The position numbers were made by a program, and so were the translations under genes. DNA of 64,000 bases from Hysterium pulicare CBS 123377 (taxonomy: Eukaryota > Ascomycota > Dothideomycetes > Hysteriales > Hysteriaceae), in assembly GCA_000467715.1 (NCBI GenBank), contig AJFK01000068.1, positions 87,331 to 151,330 of the forward strand, in the 5' to 3' direction. Shown in pieces: positions 1 to 10,877 of the stretch. Each line of letters begins with the position of its first letter. The first letter of the stretch is position 1. The notes beneath the pieces are model-generated. The model searched no databases. It was given only the letters and a program-made list of their open reading frames with translations, and was not told where the DNA came from.

Positions 1-1979
1 TATCCTCAAGCGCCATTGGTGCATTGTGCTCATGCAAAGATGCACCAGCAGGCGTTTCGACGCATGGACGTTTATGCGAGCAAGGCCCAGGATGCGAAGG
101 GTATCCATCAAAGAGGCGCCCGTCACGTCTCGGCTTCCTCGTTTCGTCATCTACTCACCGGCCATTTCTTCTGGCTTGTAGGTCGCCGCATTTCTGAGGT
201 CGTTTAGCGCTACTGGCGCCCTGCTAGGGTGACTTCCTCTGGACCTGGTTGATGTGCATGTATGCGAAGGCCGGGGGTGTAAGCACAATGGCGAGGTAAG
301 CCAGGGTACCTATGGAAATATCCCACGTATGCAATGCCTGGTGTGCGTGATGGTGCTGTCGCCTCAGCCCCGGGTGCTACTCCGATGTTTCGTAGAGGTC
401 TGTGGAGTCTGTGGAGTCTGGGAAGGCGGGGTACATGGGCAGGGGTACCAGTGGTAAGCATGTTTCGACAAGAAGTCGCGGACGAACAGTGCATTTGAGT
501 TTCTTTGACGAGCTTTGTCTGAAAATGTAGATTTCCCCCGACGCGGAATGCATGAGTAGTGGAGGATTGGGGGCTGAAAATGGCAGGTGTGATCGGTGGG
601 CTGAGGTATATCAGGAGTTATATGGAGCTCGTGATGTGAAAGTGACGAGAGAGAAATGTTACACGGGGTCAAATTCCAAATGAGAGTAATAAGAGAGATT
701 GTGGAGCGCGCAAACGGCGGGTGACGAGGGAAAAACAGATCAGTCCGTGATCGTACGAGGTGTGATATTAATGATGGAGGACCGAGTGAGCGAAGCGCAT
801 TGTAGGCTAAAATCAGTCTTTTGTTTGGGCACGTTTTCATGCAAGGATGCCTTTTGAGCTGTCATTTTTCATTTTTGGTAGCTCTGCGGGAGAGTCAACA
901 ATCCTAATGAAAGATTCTTGTTACATAAAAGGTTATGACATTGGAAATACGAGTTTGGCGACTCCACGGTCAGCAAGCAATCCTTCGACAGTGTGAAGAG
1001 AGCCTACAAGCTTAAGGTTTGGTAAACTTTCTCCGATGACTGAGCTGCACATTCGCGGGTCGCGATCAAATGTCCCAGTGTTCCTGCTCCTCCATTGAAT
1101 CTGAAAAGCAGGTTTGAATCAGGCTATGGACCGTCTGAGAAGCTTGCATTTTTGTTGAAAAATAGAAATCTAATTAACAAGAAGCGTTACAGGTCACTGG
1201 CAAGACCAATATGTAACGTAAACTCAAAAAATAGAAGTTCCCCCGACGACGCCTTCCTGCCAGACGACGCCTCTACCAGACTGCCCGGATAGATGCCAAT
1301 CAAGAGTTGGCATTGAGAGGAAAGTCGAAGTCGTAATGAAGTCGCAGCGGGATTTAAGTATTGCCGATGCCGGACGGTGAATGTAACGTGGTGCTGACTT
1401 CTACGCCGTCTAGGTCAGCGGGCGACTATGTTTCAAACGTCCCGTTGAGTCATGAGACTGGGATCGAGCTATTTGCATCATTTCTGAACCGCGCAAGACT
1501 TGGATGATATAAGAAGATGAGAATCCGACAGAGTGGAGGTTGCGAAAGATGAAGGGCTCGGGGCTTTCCAAGTGTGGTAGCGAGACGATCACCACGTGGG
1601 TGGACCGCGGAAAGATCAATGCAGGTGGGGACCACAACATGCAACGACAACTGACTGACATAATCGACACGCCTGACATGTCACTGTCAGTGTCATCCCC
1701 CCAAAGAGAGCATGGTGAATATGAAGATGAGTTCGGCTATGTCATTGGATGGCACGGCAAAGACCGCCCAACGTGGAGCTACGTGCTAGTTTGACGCCGT
1801 GCATGCCGACCGGTGAGGTGCGTTTTCGCGGCTGCTACGAGCTTCGATCGCTCCTGCTGAATTCTGCAGCGCTGACTCACCAACAACGACGATGCCCCAG
1901 CAGCTCCTTCCTCTTTCCCCGCCATAGCCCGACTCCCAGCTGTTACCGTCTCGTGCCTGCCTTGGATAGAGGAAGCACC
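1..1979. other. Gene-free left edge
   Basis: I recognise no gene here. The open frames are short, overlap on both strands and resemble no family I know. A short tandem repeat of a GTGGAGTCT-like unit lies near 400-420. The last 200 bases before 1980 are pyrimidine-rich, as expected for the promoter and leader of the transporter that follows. A gene entering from the left on the minus strand in the first 200 bases cannot be excluded. Confidence 0.5.
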
Positions 1980-3727
1980 ATGAGCCTGCCTCCCCCGCCA
2001 GCGCCACCACTCGACCATGCCAAGAGCCTCCCGAGTGACGGTGTCGACGAGAGCGAGGTGACGTCCTCTGCCCCCGCTAAACCCGCTGCGAAATCGGACC
2101 AAGGCCATCTCACCGTTGCCTTCGCTGGAGCCATTCGAGCTCCCTCTCCAGACACCCTCTCCCTTCTATCCATAGACGACACAAACAACATCCGTCTGGG
2201 CCGTCTACCTGACTATTTGCCTGCTCCTCGTCAAAGACATGCATCTCTTTCGCCTGCCCCTCCACGGACCTTGAAGGCTAGGCTTGCGCTCTTCTGGACC
2301 AGAAACAAAGGTCTGGCGCTTGTCCTGATTGCTCAGGTGTTTGGTACGCTCATGAATGTGACTACCAGGTTATTAGAGGTCGAAGGGAACAATGGTATGT
2401 CGGATCCAGCTCCCCAGTAGTATTTTTTACCGCCATATATTGATGTATACATTCTCCAGGCAAGGGTTTACATCCATTCCAGGTACCACGGTCCTCACCA
2501 TGTCATCATCTTGACTTAGCTCTAACGCTGACATGACTCCAGATACTTTTTGCCAGAATGAGTATCACTGTCACCTTGGCCTCTTGTTACATGTGGTACA
2601 CTAAGACCGAGCATTTCCCCCTAGGTATGAAAGAAGTGAGACCATTGCTAGTGGCTCGAGGTTTGGGCGGCTTCTTTGGCGTTTTTGGAATGTACTGTAC
2701 GTCTACTCGTTCCCTAGTGATCAAGTGATCTATGTCGGGGAAAGCAGTAATTGTTCACTAGGCGAATATACCACCAAACGTCATGTATCGTTACTGACCG
2801 ATTACAAGACTCGTTAATGTACCTTCCGCTCGCCGACGCTACAGTCATTACCTTCCTTGCCCCTTCGCTTTCCTGCTGGGCATGCTCGTACCTTATCAAC
2901 GAGCCTTTCACAAGGATGGAGCAAATAGCGGCCTACATTTCCTTATTTGGAGTGGTTCTCATTGCACGACCTGCTTCCCTCTTTACCAGATCCTCCAGCT
3001 CTACGCCTCCCGCGAGCGGTAATGGTGACCTTGCGCCCGTCATCACAAACTCCACCACCCCAGCGTCATCGCACCAATTTTCTAGCGGTTATGATTCCGT
3101 CACCCCGGCCCAGCGGGCTTCTGCCGTTGGTATGGCTATGATGGGTGTCTTCGGTGCTGTCATCGCCTTCACGACTCTTCGATGGATTGGGAAACGCGCA
3201 CATCCTCTCATAAGCGTCAACTACTTTGCTACTTGGTGTACGCTAGTGAGCATAGTCATGATGCTTACCTTGCCAGGAGTTGGGTTTTTGCTTCCAGCCG
3301 GTCTAAAGGAGTGGTGCTATCTTTTCTTCCTAGGGATATGCGGATTCGTCATGGTAAGTGTACTCCCGATTTGGAGTAAGAAGAGTTGTTGATGTGTTAT
3401 TTGCAGCAATTCCTCCTAGCAGCAGGTCTCCAGTATGAGAAATCTTCGCGCGCTACCAACATGGTCTACACACAGATGCTTTTCGCCCTCACCGGCGACA
3501 AACTCATCTGGGGCATAACGCCGGGCACGCTCTCCATCATCGGTTCGTCACTTATTCTAGGTTCGGCCATTTACGTTGCGATGCACAAAGGCAATACGCA
3601 AAAACAGGATGGCGATGAACACCTCCGAGGGGACAGGGAAGAACAGCTGGGTTTGATCAGTCCGAACATTCTTGCGGAAGCAGACGAAGGGGATGCCGGG
3701 GTCCCGATGAGGACGTTGAGGGTCTGA
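1980..3727 (+). CDS. EamA/SLC35-type membrane transporter
   Basis: This is a multi-pass membrane protein of the drug/metabolite transporter superfamily, with two EamA repeats as in the SLC35F/G group. Five exons join in frame: 1980-2394, 2460-2482, 2543-2696, 2809-3353 and 3407-3727, giving about 485 residues. Exon 2 is only 23 bases. The first repeat contains ARGLGGFFGVFGMYYSLMYL followed by PLADATVITFLAPS, a hallmark of the family. The second repeat ends with TNMVYTQMLFALTGDKLIWG and a last helix. The first 120 residues are a proline- and serine-rich cytosolic tail. I chose the ATG at 1980. The frame stays open up to an ATG at 1749, but that stretch reads like leader sequence. The substrate is unknown; related proteins sit in the plasma membrane, Golgi or vacuole. 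Confidence 0.85.
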
Positions 3728-4219
3728 TGGGACGAATAGAGATGTATCGACAGCTTTGATTTACAAGGTACAGAGCTATGATGAATGAATCAAAAGGGGC
3801 TTGGATGTAGTAGAGTGATGAGGGCTAAGCATTTCTGCGCGGAAGAGGTATGGACATAGCTAGACATATACGCAAACTCGGATAAGAAAAGTAGAATGAA
3901 ACAACCTTAATTAGGTTGAGCTTGGGCCTTGGTCGCAACTAGATATCAAGCTCAAACCCATTATCCATCATCTCCACGCCCAAACACATACAAGCACAAT
4001 TCCAATGCCCCTATAACCAAGCAGCGAGGGAACGCTGTCGTCTAACTCTATGATCGAACGCCGATACGACGCAATACCCAGAAAGCCCATGAGCCCGCTA
4101 TGCATGGTTTACTGAAACCAACGATAAGCCATTAGTCAAATCAAATCCCAATACCGTTCTATCCCACTCCATTTCATGAAAGTTATTACATTTACCAAGT
4201 TTAGTTTGTTTATACATGA
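3728..4219. other. Convergent 3' region
   Basis: This region lies between the 3' ends of the transporter (plus) and the PLC-like gene (minus). It is AT-richer than its neighbours and I see no gene in it. Confidence 0.5.
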
Positions 4220-5669
4220 TCAAGGGTTCCAATTCATGAGTCCAGCAAGCAGTGCGATACAGAGCGTTATGCTGGATGGTACTGAAATGCTGGAACCAAA
4301 GCTGCCAGTGGTGCCGCAGCACTTGCCATTGTAGGTGACGTTGTTTGCGTCGGCGGCGACGGCGAAGACGGAGCCGTTGAAGGGGCTGCCGAAGTTGTAG
4401 TAGTCTACTAGGAGGAAGTTCGGAGGACGATTCCAGGTGGCTGTTGTTTTGTTAGCTATCTCCGGCCTCTCCCACATTTAAAGGGAACTCACAAACACAA
4501 GTATTCGCCATCAAGCCCAGACTCCCTGATCCATTCAGTGCATTCGTCTCATTCAGAGCCACGGTATTCGGGATCAAGAGACTTGATCCAGCAATCGAGA
4601 CTTCAACGTTGAGATTGTGGTTCGCCATATACATCATATTCTTGGTCGTGTTCTCACTCAACCCAGATGGTCGCTGAACCGTGCAGGGGAAGGCATTGTC
4701 AGTTGGACTATACGGCGTCTCCCATATATTGTTGAATTCCCAAAGCATCCACGGCACGACATCCGTGTCGAAGTTGTAGTCTATAAACATGATAATCCTC
4801 TTTCCGGTAAAGATGAGTTCGGAAAGGGTGGGCCAATCTCCTAATGTCATGGCTGTTTTTGGGGGTTGGTAGATGTAGGGCATCAAACCAGCGTTTGTGA
4901 TGGGATCGACGTAGTTCTGTGATGTTACGAGTGGGTTGCCTTGGGAATCCTTTTCCTCATAATCGCCGTTGCCAATGAGGATGGTGATGACGTCGAAGGG
5001 ATGATCTCGTACCCAGGTGGCGACGTCTGTTAAATAGGATTCTACGGTACCTGCATTGAGGAGGTCGCAGGATGTATGGCAATAGTAAAGAGTGCCATTA
5101 ACCAAATGTGTTTGGCCTTGGACTAGTATTGGATTAGTATGCAACTTTTACGGGAATCTGACGAGACGGGAAAGCTACGTACGCATCCGGATACCGTCGT
5201 TCAGCTGAGTGGTCACATCGTACATTTGGTTGCTACCAGCGTTGTTCTTCCTCACGAACGGAGAGTTGTGAGCGCACACTTCCGTGATATTTGAATACCG
5301 CCTCGTGCAAAACTCGGGATAGCCATTGCATGGCTGTGTGTTCGTAGGCTTTGCTGTTGTCGTGGTGCTCGATGCTGTCATGTTACCACCAGTTATTGAA
5401 GTTGTCTTACTACCGCCCACGAGTACTGTCAATGGTTCTGTCGATGTTGATGGTTTGGTAGTCGATGCGCTACCGTTCGAGGTTCCCATGCTACTAAAAG
5501 AGCGAGACATCGAGCCTGTAGGGAACGTGCTAACTTCTAGGCTGGTGAGAGATAGCGTAGGTGTGGCATCGGCTCCTGTCACTTTGCCGGATATGGTTAT
5601 GACGGATGCTGAGGAAGAGGACTCGGCGGCTGCGGCAAAGCCGGCAAGCCAGATGAGGCGGAAGAGCAT
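4220..5669 (-). CDS. GPI-anchored PLC-like phosphodiesterase
   Basis: This is a secreted member of the PI-PLC X-domain (TIM-barrel) superfamily, about 445 residues long. Three exons join in frame: 5669-5183, 5122-4493 and 4440-4220. The product starts with a signal peptide (MLFRLIWLAGFAAAA) and a Ser/Thr-rich stalk. Next comes a cysteine-rich barrel with AHNSPF, which carries the likely first catalytic histidine, and then LYYCHTSCDLLNAG with a second histidine. It ends in a small-residue stretch plus a hydrophobic tail (SSITLCIALLAGLMNWNP), which is a GPI-attachment signal. I chose the ATG at 5669 because it begins the signal peptide; the upstream frame reads as leader. True bacterial-type PI-PLCs cleave phosphatidylinositol or GPI, but the substrate of these fungal cell-surface relatives is not established. 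Confidence 0.85.
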
Positions 5670-6496
5670 GGTCCAGTGGGTGTCGGTGGGCTGAGACAAG
5701 AGTTCACTCCCTTTGGCGATTGCAAGCGTGTGCGGGAGAGTACGGACGTGGCTCAACTGATATTGTTCGTTAGAAGTGCAGCAACAGAGCGTAATCAAGT
5801 TTCTCACCTTTGCCTAAACAGAGGCCTTCCACTTCTCGCGTTGACTATCTACTTATGAAGAATCTATGTGCAATACGCGCTGAAAACGTGAAAACGACCC
5901 AGTGCCTGCCAGTAACAGTTTTGGCCAGGGATAAATTAGTTTGAATACGAGGAGCTTGTGCTAAGCCCCAACAAGGTTTTTGGTCGTAGCTCGAAACAAA
6001 CAACCACCAACAAAAAGACTCTTCCGGAAGAATTGACGGCGAAAGGGAGAAAAAACGAGAGAAGCAGAGCGTGGACTCGGGTGTGTACAAGAGAATGGAT
6101 TGAGAATTATCCAACAGCTATTCCGGGCGAGATGGTGCATCATTAGTCTCCATAGTTTCCGCGATTGACGTCAAAGGGCCCGCTTTTCGAGGCCAAGCTT
6201 CAGCCATTCAGCCAACGATCGCCGACGACTACGTGGACGGGGTCAATCCATCAACGAGGCTGACATTATTTCCGTACCTACTTACTGCCATCACCACAAC
6301 ACTTCTACGTGCGCATCGCTGCGATACATGGTTCAAGCACCTGTCTCAATTGGGTGTTGTACATGTACATACACGACAGTACCGTGTGTGCCCTGTGTGG
6401 CACAAACTTTTCAGCCACCCAAAGCTCTGTCAAATGCCACTGCACGATCCTAATTGGCTAGCATATGCATCTGTGTGTCCTGCTGAGACAGACCCA
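5670..6496. other. Intergenic region with CRE-like site
   Basis: This is the promoter side of the PLC-like gene and the 3' side of the next minus-strand gene. I see no gene. A perfect TGACGTCA palindrome is present at 6166-6173. Confidence 0.5.
6166..6173. promoter_or_regulatory. CRE/ATF-like palindrome TGACGTCA
   Basis: This is a perfect eight-base palindrome inside a ten-base palindrome (TTGACGTCAA), about 500 bases upstream of the PLC-like gene. bZIP factors of the ATF/CREB type bind this sequence in fungi. Occupancy is inferred only from the match. Confidence 0.25.
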
Positions 6497-7161
6497 CTAC
6501 AGTCCGAGGAATGACTTGTTACGAGGGCCTTCCAGCTCCTCGATCTGCTTCTTCATTACATCCACTCTATAGTTGCGGAACGCCGTCTCAATCCGCTCCT
6601 TTGACTCTGGGTCGCGAGTAAGTGTCCTTGAGGCAGAAGCCGTCCCAGTGAGCAATCCCGTCTCTCCGCCTAAGAACAAACCGCCGACTGAAAAGAAAAA
6701 GTATGCAGCGGCGTCGCCGAGGCCCGAGGGCTGCAGGTAGGGTGTGAGGTCAGGAAGATTTTCTATTTATCGTCAGATACGTTAGCACGGAATTGAGCTC
6801 ATTCTGCAAAGAGGTTAAGGTCCATACCCGATCTTCCATCAGCGAACCGAACCTCTGTAGGTTTCTCCATAGCCCTGAATGCTTTGAAGTACGCCAAACG
6901 GGTCGATCGTACTCTATAAGCCATATAGACGCCTAGTCCAAGTCCTACAATAGAACCTATAACAGCATGTGTGGAAACTTGCTTCGCGGCGCTTTCAAGG
7001 GTATCGCGATCAGATTGGCGAAGACTGCCGTGGCAATTAGCAGAGCGAAGTCTCTCTTGGGCTTTGATTCAAACGTACTCATGTCTAAGATGTTCTTCAG
7101 CCAAACGCTTGAGGTCTTCGCTCTTGTTGCTTCTGAACGCGGCCAAAGACTCTGAAGACAT
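6497..7161 (-). CDS. Conserved small membrane protein of unknown function
   Basis: I do not recognise the family. Three exons join in frame (7161-7079, 6991-6828, 6762-6497) and give about 171 residues. The N-terminus is a short charged helix (MSSESLAAFRSNKSEDLKRL). It is followed by a glycine-rich membrane segment (GSIVGLGLGVYMAYRVR), a soluble loop, and a second hydrophobic stretch around AAYFFFSVGGLFLGGETGLL. The C-terminus is a charged helix. Two membrane spans with basic residues at the boundaries would suit a mitochondrial or ER protein, but that is inference. The exon joins each preserve the frame, which supports the model. Confidence 0.65.
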
Positions 7162-7527
7162 GGTGCGGGTAGTGTCAAGTATTGCTAAATGCAATTTCGT
7201 GAGCGTAGCCGTTAATGTATATAAGTCAACTGGGAATCTTTTCGGCAAGTCGTGGCTTGGGACGGTTGCCGCCATTCGTAACGAAGACGTCAATGTTAGT
7301 TGCAAGCAACGCTGCCCTAGCCCCTCGGAAACCTCGGAGTGGCCAAAGCTCCTTTTTGCAACCTCAGGGAATCAACTCTCAGCCTCATGATTTTCCAATC
7401 ATTCAAAGTTCGCATCTTCTATTATTCAACGATCGATTTATCTCATCTCTCAATGTCTTTCAAGCTTTTGTATTTGAGCAGGATTCATTTTCTCGTGCAA
7501 ACAAATCCTTATGCAAACAAACTCTTA

Positions 7528-8343
7528 CTAGCTCTCCGCAGCCTTCCCGAAACTCTTCGTCTTTTGATAAACAGCAGCATCAATAGCTTTCGCATTCTGC
7601 ATTTCCGTCTTGGTCCATTCTGTCATTGGATCTAATGGAGCAACTTGTTTCCCAATCTTATGGCCCTCGCCGAATTCATGGATTGTGAAGTACGTAAGAG
7701 CATCATTGGCCGGCCCACCGTTCTTGTATTGATATAAGAACTTGAATCGCGTCGTTCGTTTCCACCCTGGCTGCTCAGACATCTGTTGGTTATGCTCCTC
7801 CCGGTACCAGGCATCCAGACTCTCATCACCCCCCTCGGCAGGGGTCATGGCTGCCATAATGATTGTTGGAAAAGCATCTAGGGGCCTGTTAGAGATGCCA
7901 CGGTACTACTAGTAGAAATGTAGAATCCAATTGAAGAAGAACATCTTCATTCGCTAACCTTCCGGTTGTTTTTCCGTCTCATAATACTGCACCAGCGAGA
8001 AAAACCGTGTGTCTAACTCGACGAAGTCTTCAATCGGGCCATCGGTAGGGAACATCTCGCTCGTCTTCTTCACATTCTTGAATTCGTCCGACCTTAGAGA
8101 TGCCAGATCTGGTACTTTGTAGATGATCATATTCTGTTTTCCATATCCCGGGTCGACAGCCTTCCATCGGAACGCGGATTCCACAGCCCCTGATGCAATC
8201 AAATCAGGGATATGTACCTCGCTGTACCATTTCTCAAAAGCATCCTCTGACAGCTTCGATGACTTTGGGATCGTGTAGAACGAAACTAGAATACCCGGAC
8301 CTGACATAGAAGACCAACCGGACTTGTGGGAAGCGAACGCCAT
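7528..8343 (-). CDS. Tandem dimeric alpha/beta-barrel (EthD-like) protein
   Basis: Two exons (8343-7959 and 7877-7528) give 244 residues. The protein has two related halves, each looking like a ferredoxin-like barrel of the EthD/ABM type. The motif WYSEVHIPDL...FRWKAV in the first half is echoed by WYREEHNQQM...TRFKFLY in the second. No signal peptide or membrane segment is visible, so the protein is probably cytosolic. Relatives include small oxygenases, cyclases and stress-responsive barrels, so a catalytic role is possible but cannot be assigned. The intron lies between the two halves, which fits an origin by duplication. Confidence 0.7.
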
Positions 8344-9168
8344 TGGTAAATTAAGTAAATGGTAAATGTAATGGAGGTATTTCTGGTGGTTTCAAAGGCT
8401 GATTAAATACATTTCCGTTGATGGCCAGGGATAGGTACGAAGTAGAGCTTCTCCGCACTACGCCCGGAATAGCATAGCCGTGTTTTACCCTTCCGAAAGA
8501 TAACTGGATTGTGCAACCATGGAGTTGGCTTATACCCTTGGTTACGAGACCTCATTCACCCTTTCCTTAGGATGTAATGTTTTGCTTTTGGAGAGCGTGA
8601 TGAAGCATCTTGAAAAGAGATTGCGTCCTGGATCTTGTAGTTAGGGCTATGGCGGGAGAGCTTTGGATTTCAAACCAAGAAAGTGTGCATCTGGCGCAGA
8701 CAAACCGTTGAGCAGTATCAGAACCAAACTACCTACGAAAGGACATGGTGATCTCGAGCTAACACGATGTTTCCTTTGCCCGAATTCGTCAGACGAGTGG
8801 GATGGAGGATTGAAGACATCCCAATGCAGCTAGCGTGTAACGCCTTGTCGCGTGAACTCGCTTCCTCTCCTCATTCTCGAATAGGAGCCCCTTCAACTCA
8901 ACTCAATCTGTCAAGCAAAGATGCTAAGCCCTACTCATATTGATTTACAAGGTTTCAAAAGTTGATCTAGGAACCGCATCATCCTTCATTAGGAGGCCAT
9001 CTCTGCACCTTCTTGCTGAAAAGGCATCGTTGATCTCGAAGTCCATCCCGGCTCAAGGTACTATTTCGAATTCTTGGTTTCTGGCGCGATGTATGTAGAT
9101 TTGTGCCACTCCTACGCGTATTTGTTCGGTCGTTCCTACTATCTCATCCCAAGTTTGCGCGCACCGAC
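8344..9168. other. Divergent promoter region
   Basis: This is the shared upstream region of the EthD-like gene (minus) and CCE1 (plus). From 9034 to 9168 the CCE1 frame is open without an ATG and encodes an arginine-rich stretch (see findings). I see nothing else. Confidence 0.5.
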
Positions 9169-10362
9169 ATGGCAACGAAAAATCTCAAAGTATCTCAGTT
9201 GAAGGTGCTTCTTACCCGCATCGGTAGTCCATCATCAGCCAAGAAGGCAATACTCGAGGAGCGTCTGGCTCGTGATGTACAAATCCCTCGTTTACCCTCA
9301 GCACGAGACGTGAAGCTTTCGAAAAGCGCGCGCATCCTCAGCATCGATATGGGTATCAAGAATCTCGCTTTTTGCGTCTCAGACGTTCGTTTAGAACATG
9401 CGAACTCCCAAGCACAAGGCGAGGAGGGGACCTCAAGTTCACCTTCCAATCAACGGGAGGCTCTTATGAATCTTGTGGCCTGGCGGCGCATCAATGTCGA
9501 GGATGAGGTTGCGGGCGCTATACTCCAAGATGAACGTGCGAGGACGAGTGGCAATGATGCTGATATGCTATCGAAACGCATGAGCTTGGCTCTTGAGGAA
9601 CCGTACCATCCGTCCACTTTGGCTCGGATCGCATACATCATTCTCACACAAGTTTTGCTTCCGTACAAGCCTGATGTCATTTTGATTGAAAGACAGAGAT
9701 TCATGGCCGGAAACCAAGCTACTGCCATCCAGGAGTGGACCATGAGGGTCAATATGTTCGAAAGTATGCTCTGGGCAGGCTTGAGGACCATGAGAGAGGA
9801 GACACTGAGACGTCACCCAACTGCGGACGCGAATCTTCCCTTCGTATTCGACGTCAATCCTAAATTGGTCGCATTATATTGGATAGAACCCGAAGACATA
9901 AAACAGGATTCACGAAGGGCATCGAAGCCGCCGGCGCTTGACGAGGGACCTGAAGGTGAGGTTCTCGAAGCAGCTAAAGAAGATTTTGCTACGTTGAAGA
10001 AAGTGAGCCGAGGAAAGGTGGAGAAGAAAGCTAAAATTCAACTTGTGCGTACTTGGCTATCAGGCGCTGAACCATCAACCCGTGCTGCGGCACGTAAGAA
10101 GGGCGAAGGTGCACCAAATACCGCCATTGACTTCTCATTTTCCCCCGATGCAGAGATTCCGAGGGCTGCCTTATGTGTTGTACCAGATAGGAAGACGAGG
10201 AAGTCAAAGGTTGCAGCCGGCGACATGGACATCGAGGTACTAGTGAAGACTGGCAAGTTGGATGATCTTGCGGACTGTTTTTTGCAAGCCGCTGCGTGGG
10301 TCGCATGGGAAGGGAACAGGTTAAGCATCCTCGAAAATTGGGAACAAGACATTCAGAAATAG
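9169..10362 (+). CDS. CCE1: Mitochondrial Holliday-junction resolvase (Cce1/Ydc2)
   Basis: This is a structure-specific endonuclease that cuts four-way DNA junctions in mitochondria and helps segregate mtDNA. From the ATG at 9169 it has 397 residues and no intron. Residues 5-40 form a SAP DNA-binding motif (LKVSQLKVLLTRIGSPSSAK). The RNase H-like catalytic fold begins at ILSIDMGIKNLAFCVSDV, which holds the first metal-binding aspartate. It continues with DVILIERQRFMAGNQA, which holds the catalytic glutamate. The fold ends with KLDDLADCFLQAAAWVAW, which holds the C-terminal acidic residues. The in-frame sequence upstream of 9169 looks like a mitochondrial presequence (PLLRVFVRSFLLSHPKFART) but has no ATG, so a non-AUG start or an upstream exon is possible. 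The call is firm; the start is not. Confidence 0.88.
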   Translation: MATKNLKVSQLKVLLTRIGSPSSAKKAILEERLARDVQIPRLPSARDVKLSKSARILSIDMGIKNLAFCVSDVRLEHANSQAQGEEGTSSSPSNQREALMNLVAWRRINVEDEVAGAILQDERARTSGNDADMLSKRMSLALEEPYHPSTLARIAYIILTQVLLPYKPDVILIERQRFMAGNQATAIQEWTMRVNMFESMLWAGLRTMREETLRRHPTADANLPFVFDVNPKLVALYWIEPEDIKQDSRRASKPPALDEGPEGEVLEAAKEDFATLKKVSRGKVEKKAKIQLVRTWLSGAEPSTRAAARKKGEGAPNTAIDFSFSPDAEIPRAALCVVPDRKTRKSKVAAGDMDIEVLVKTGKLDDLADCFLQAAAWVAWEGNRLSILENWEQDIQK

Positions 10363-10877
10363 TCGAGAGGTTGATAGTAAATGTTGATGGTGTTGAAACC
10401 AAGGGCAGTATCAAAATAGAAATTTGGCTCTCAATTACGAGACCGTTCCCTATACTACCATGCTACTTCAATTCCGTATATGGATATTTTCCCTTCGATA
10501 TCTAAGAGAAAGCTATAGAAATTAAAACATCTGCAGGCTGCTAGGTGACCTGTGCAGATCGAAAATCGAGATGAAGCTCTACCATGATAGCCCCAATGCC
10601 CATTCATGGACCGTCATGCCCCTACTTTGTCCGTACCTGAACGCCATGATCCAGAAGGAAACTTTGGAAAGTGTAAAGGCATGCATGGAGATATGATTTT
10701 AGAAAAGAATAGAACATAATCGATCTCTGGAGAATAACAGAGACATGACTGCATTATCTGCCCCCCTGTTGATGAGCCGCACAGACCATTTTATGCTCAA
10801 TAGCATTTTGCGAAGCATCCAGACAAGGATGGAAATATGGAGAATGAGTTCATGACCTGGTCTTTTGTTTTGTGTCT
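10363..10877. other. Convergent 3' region
   Basis: This lies between the ends of CCE1 (plus) and the SWIM-RING gene (minus). I see no gene. Confidence 0.5.

Noticed and set aside
364-840. 158-codon minus-strand frame near the left edge
   Set aside because: The sequence is low in complexity and resembles nothing. Overlapping frames on the other strand suggest non-coding DNA.
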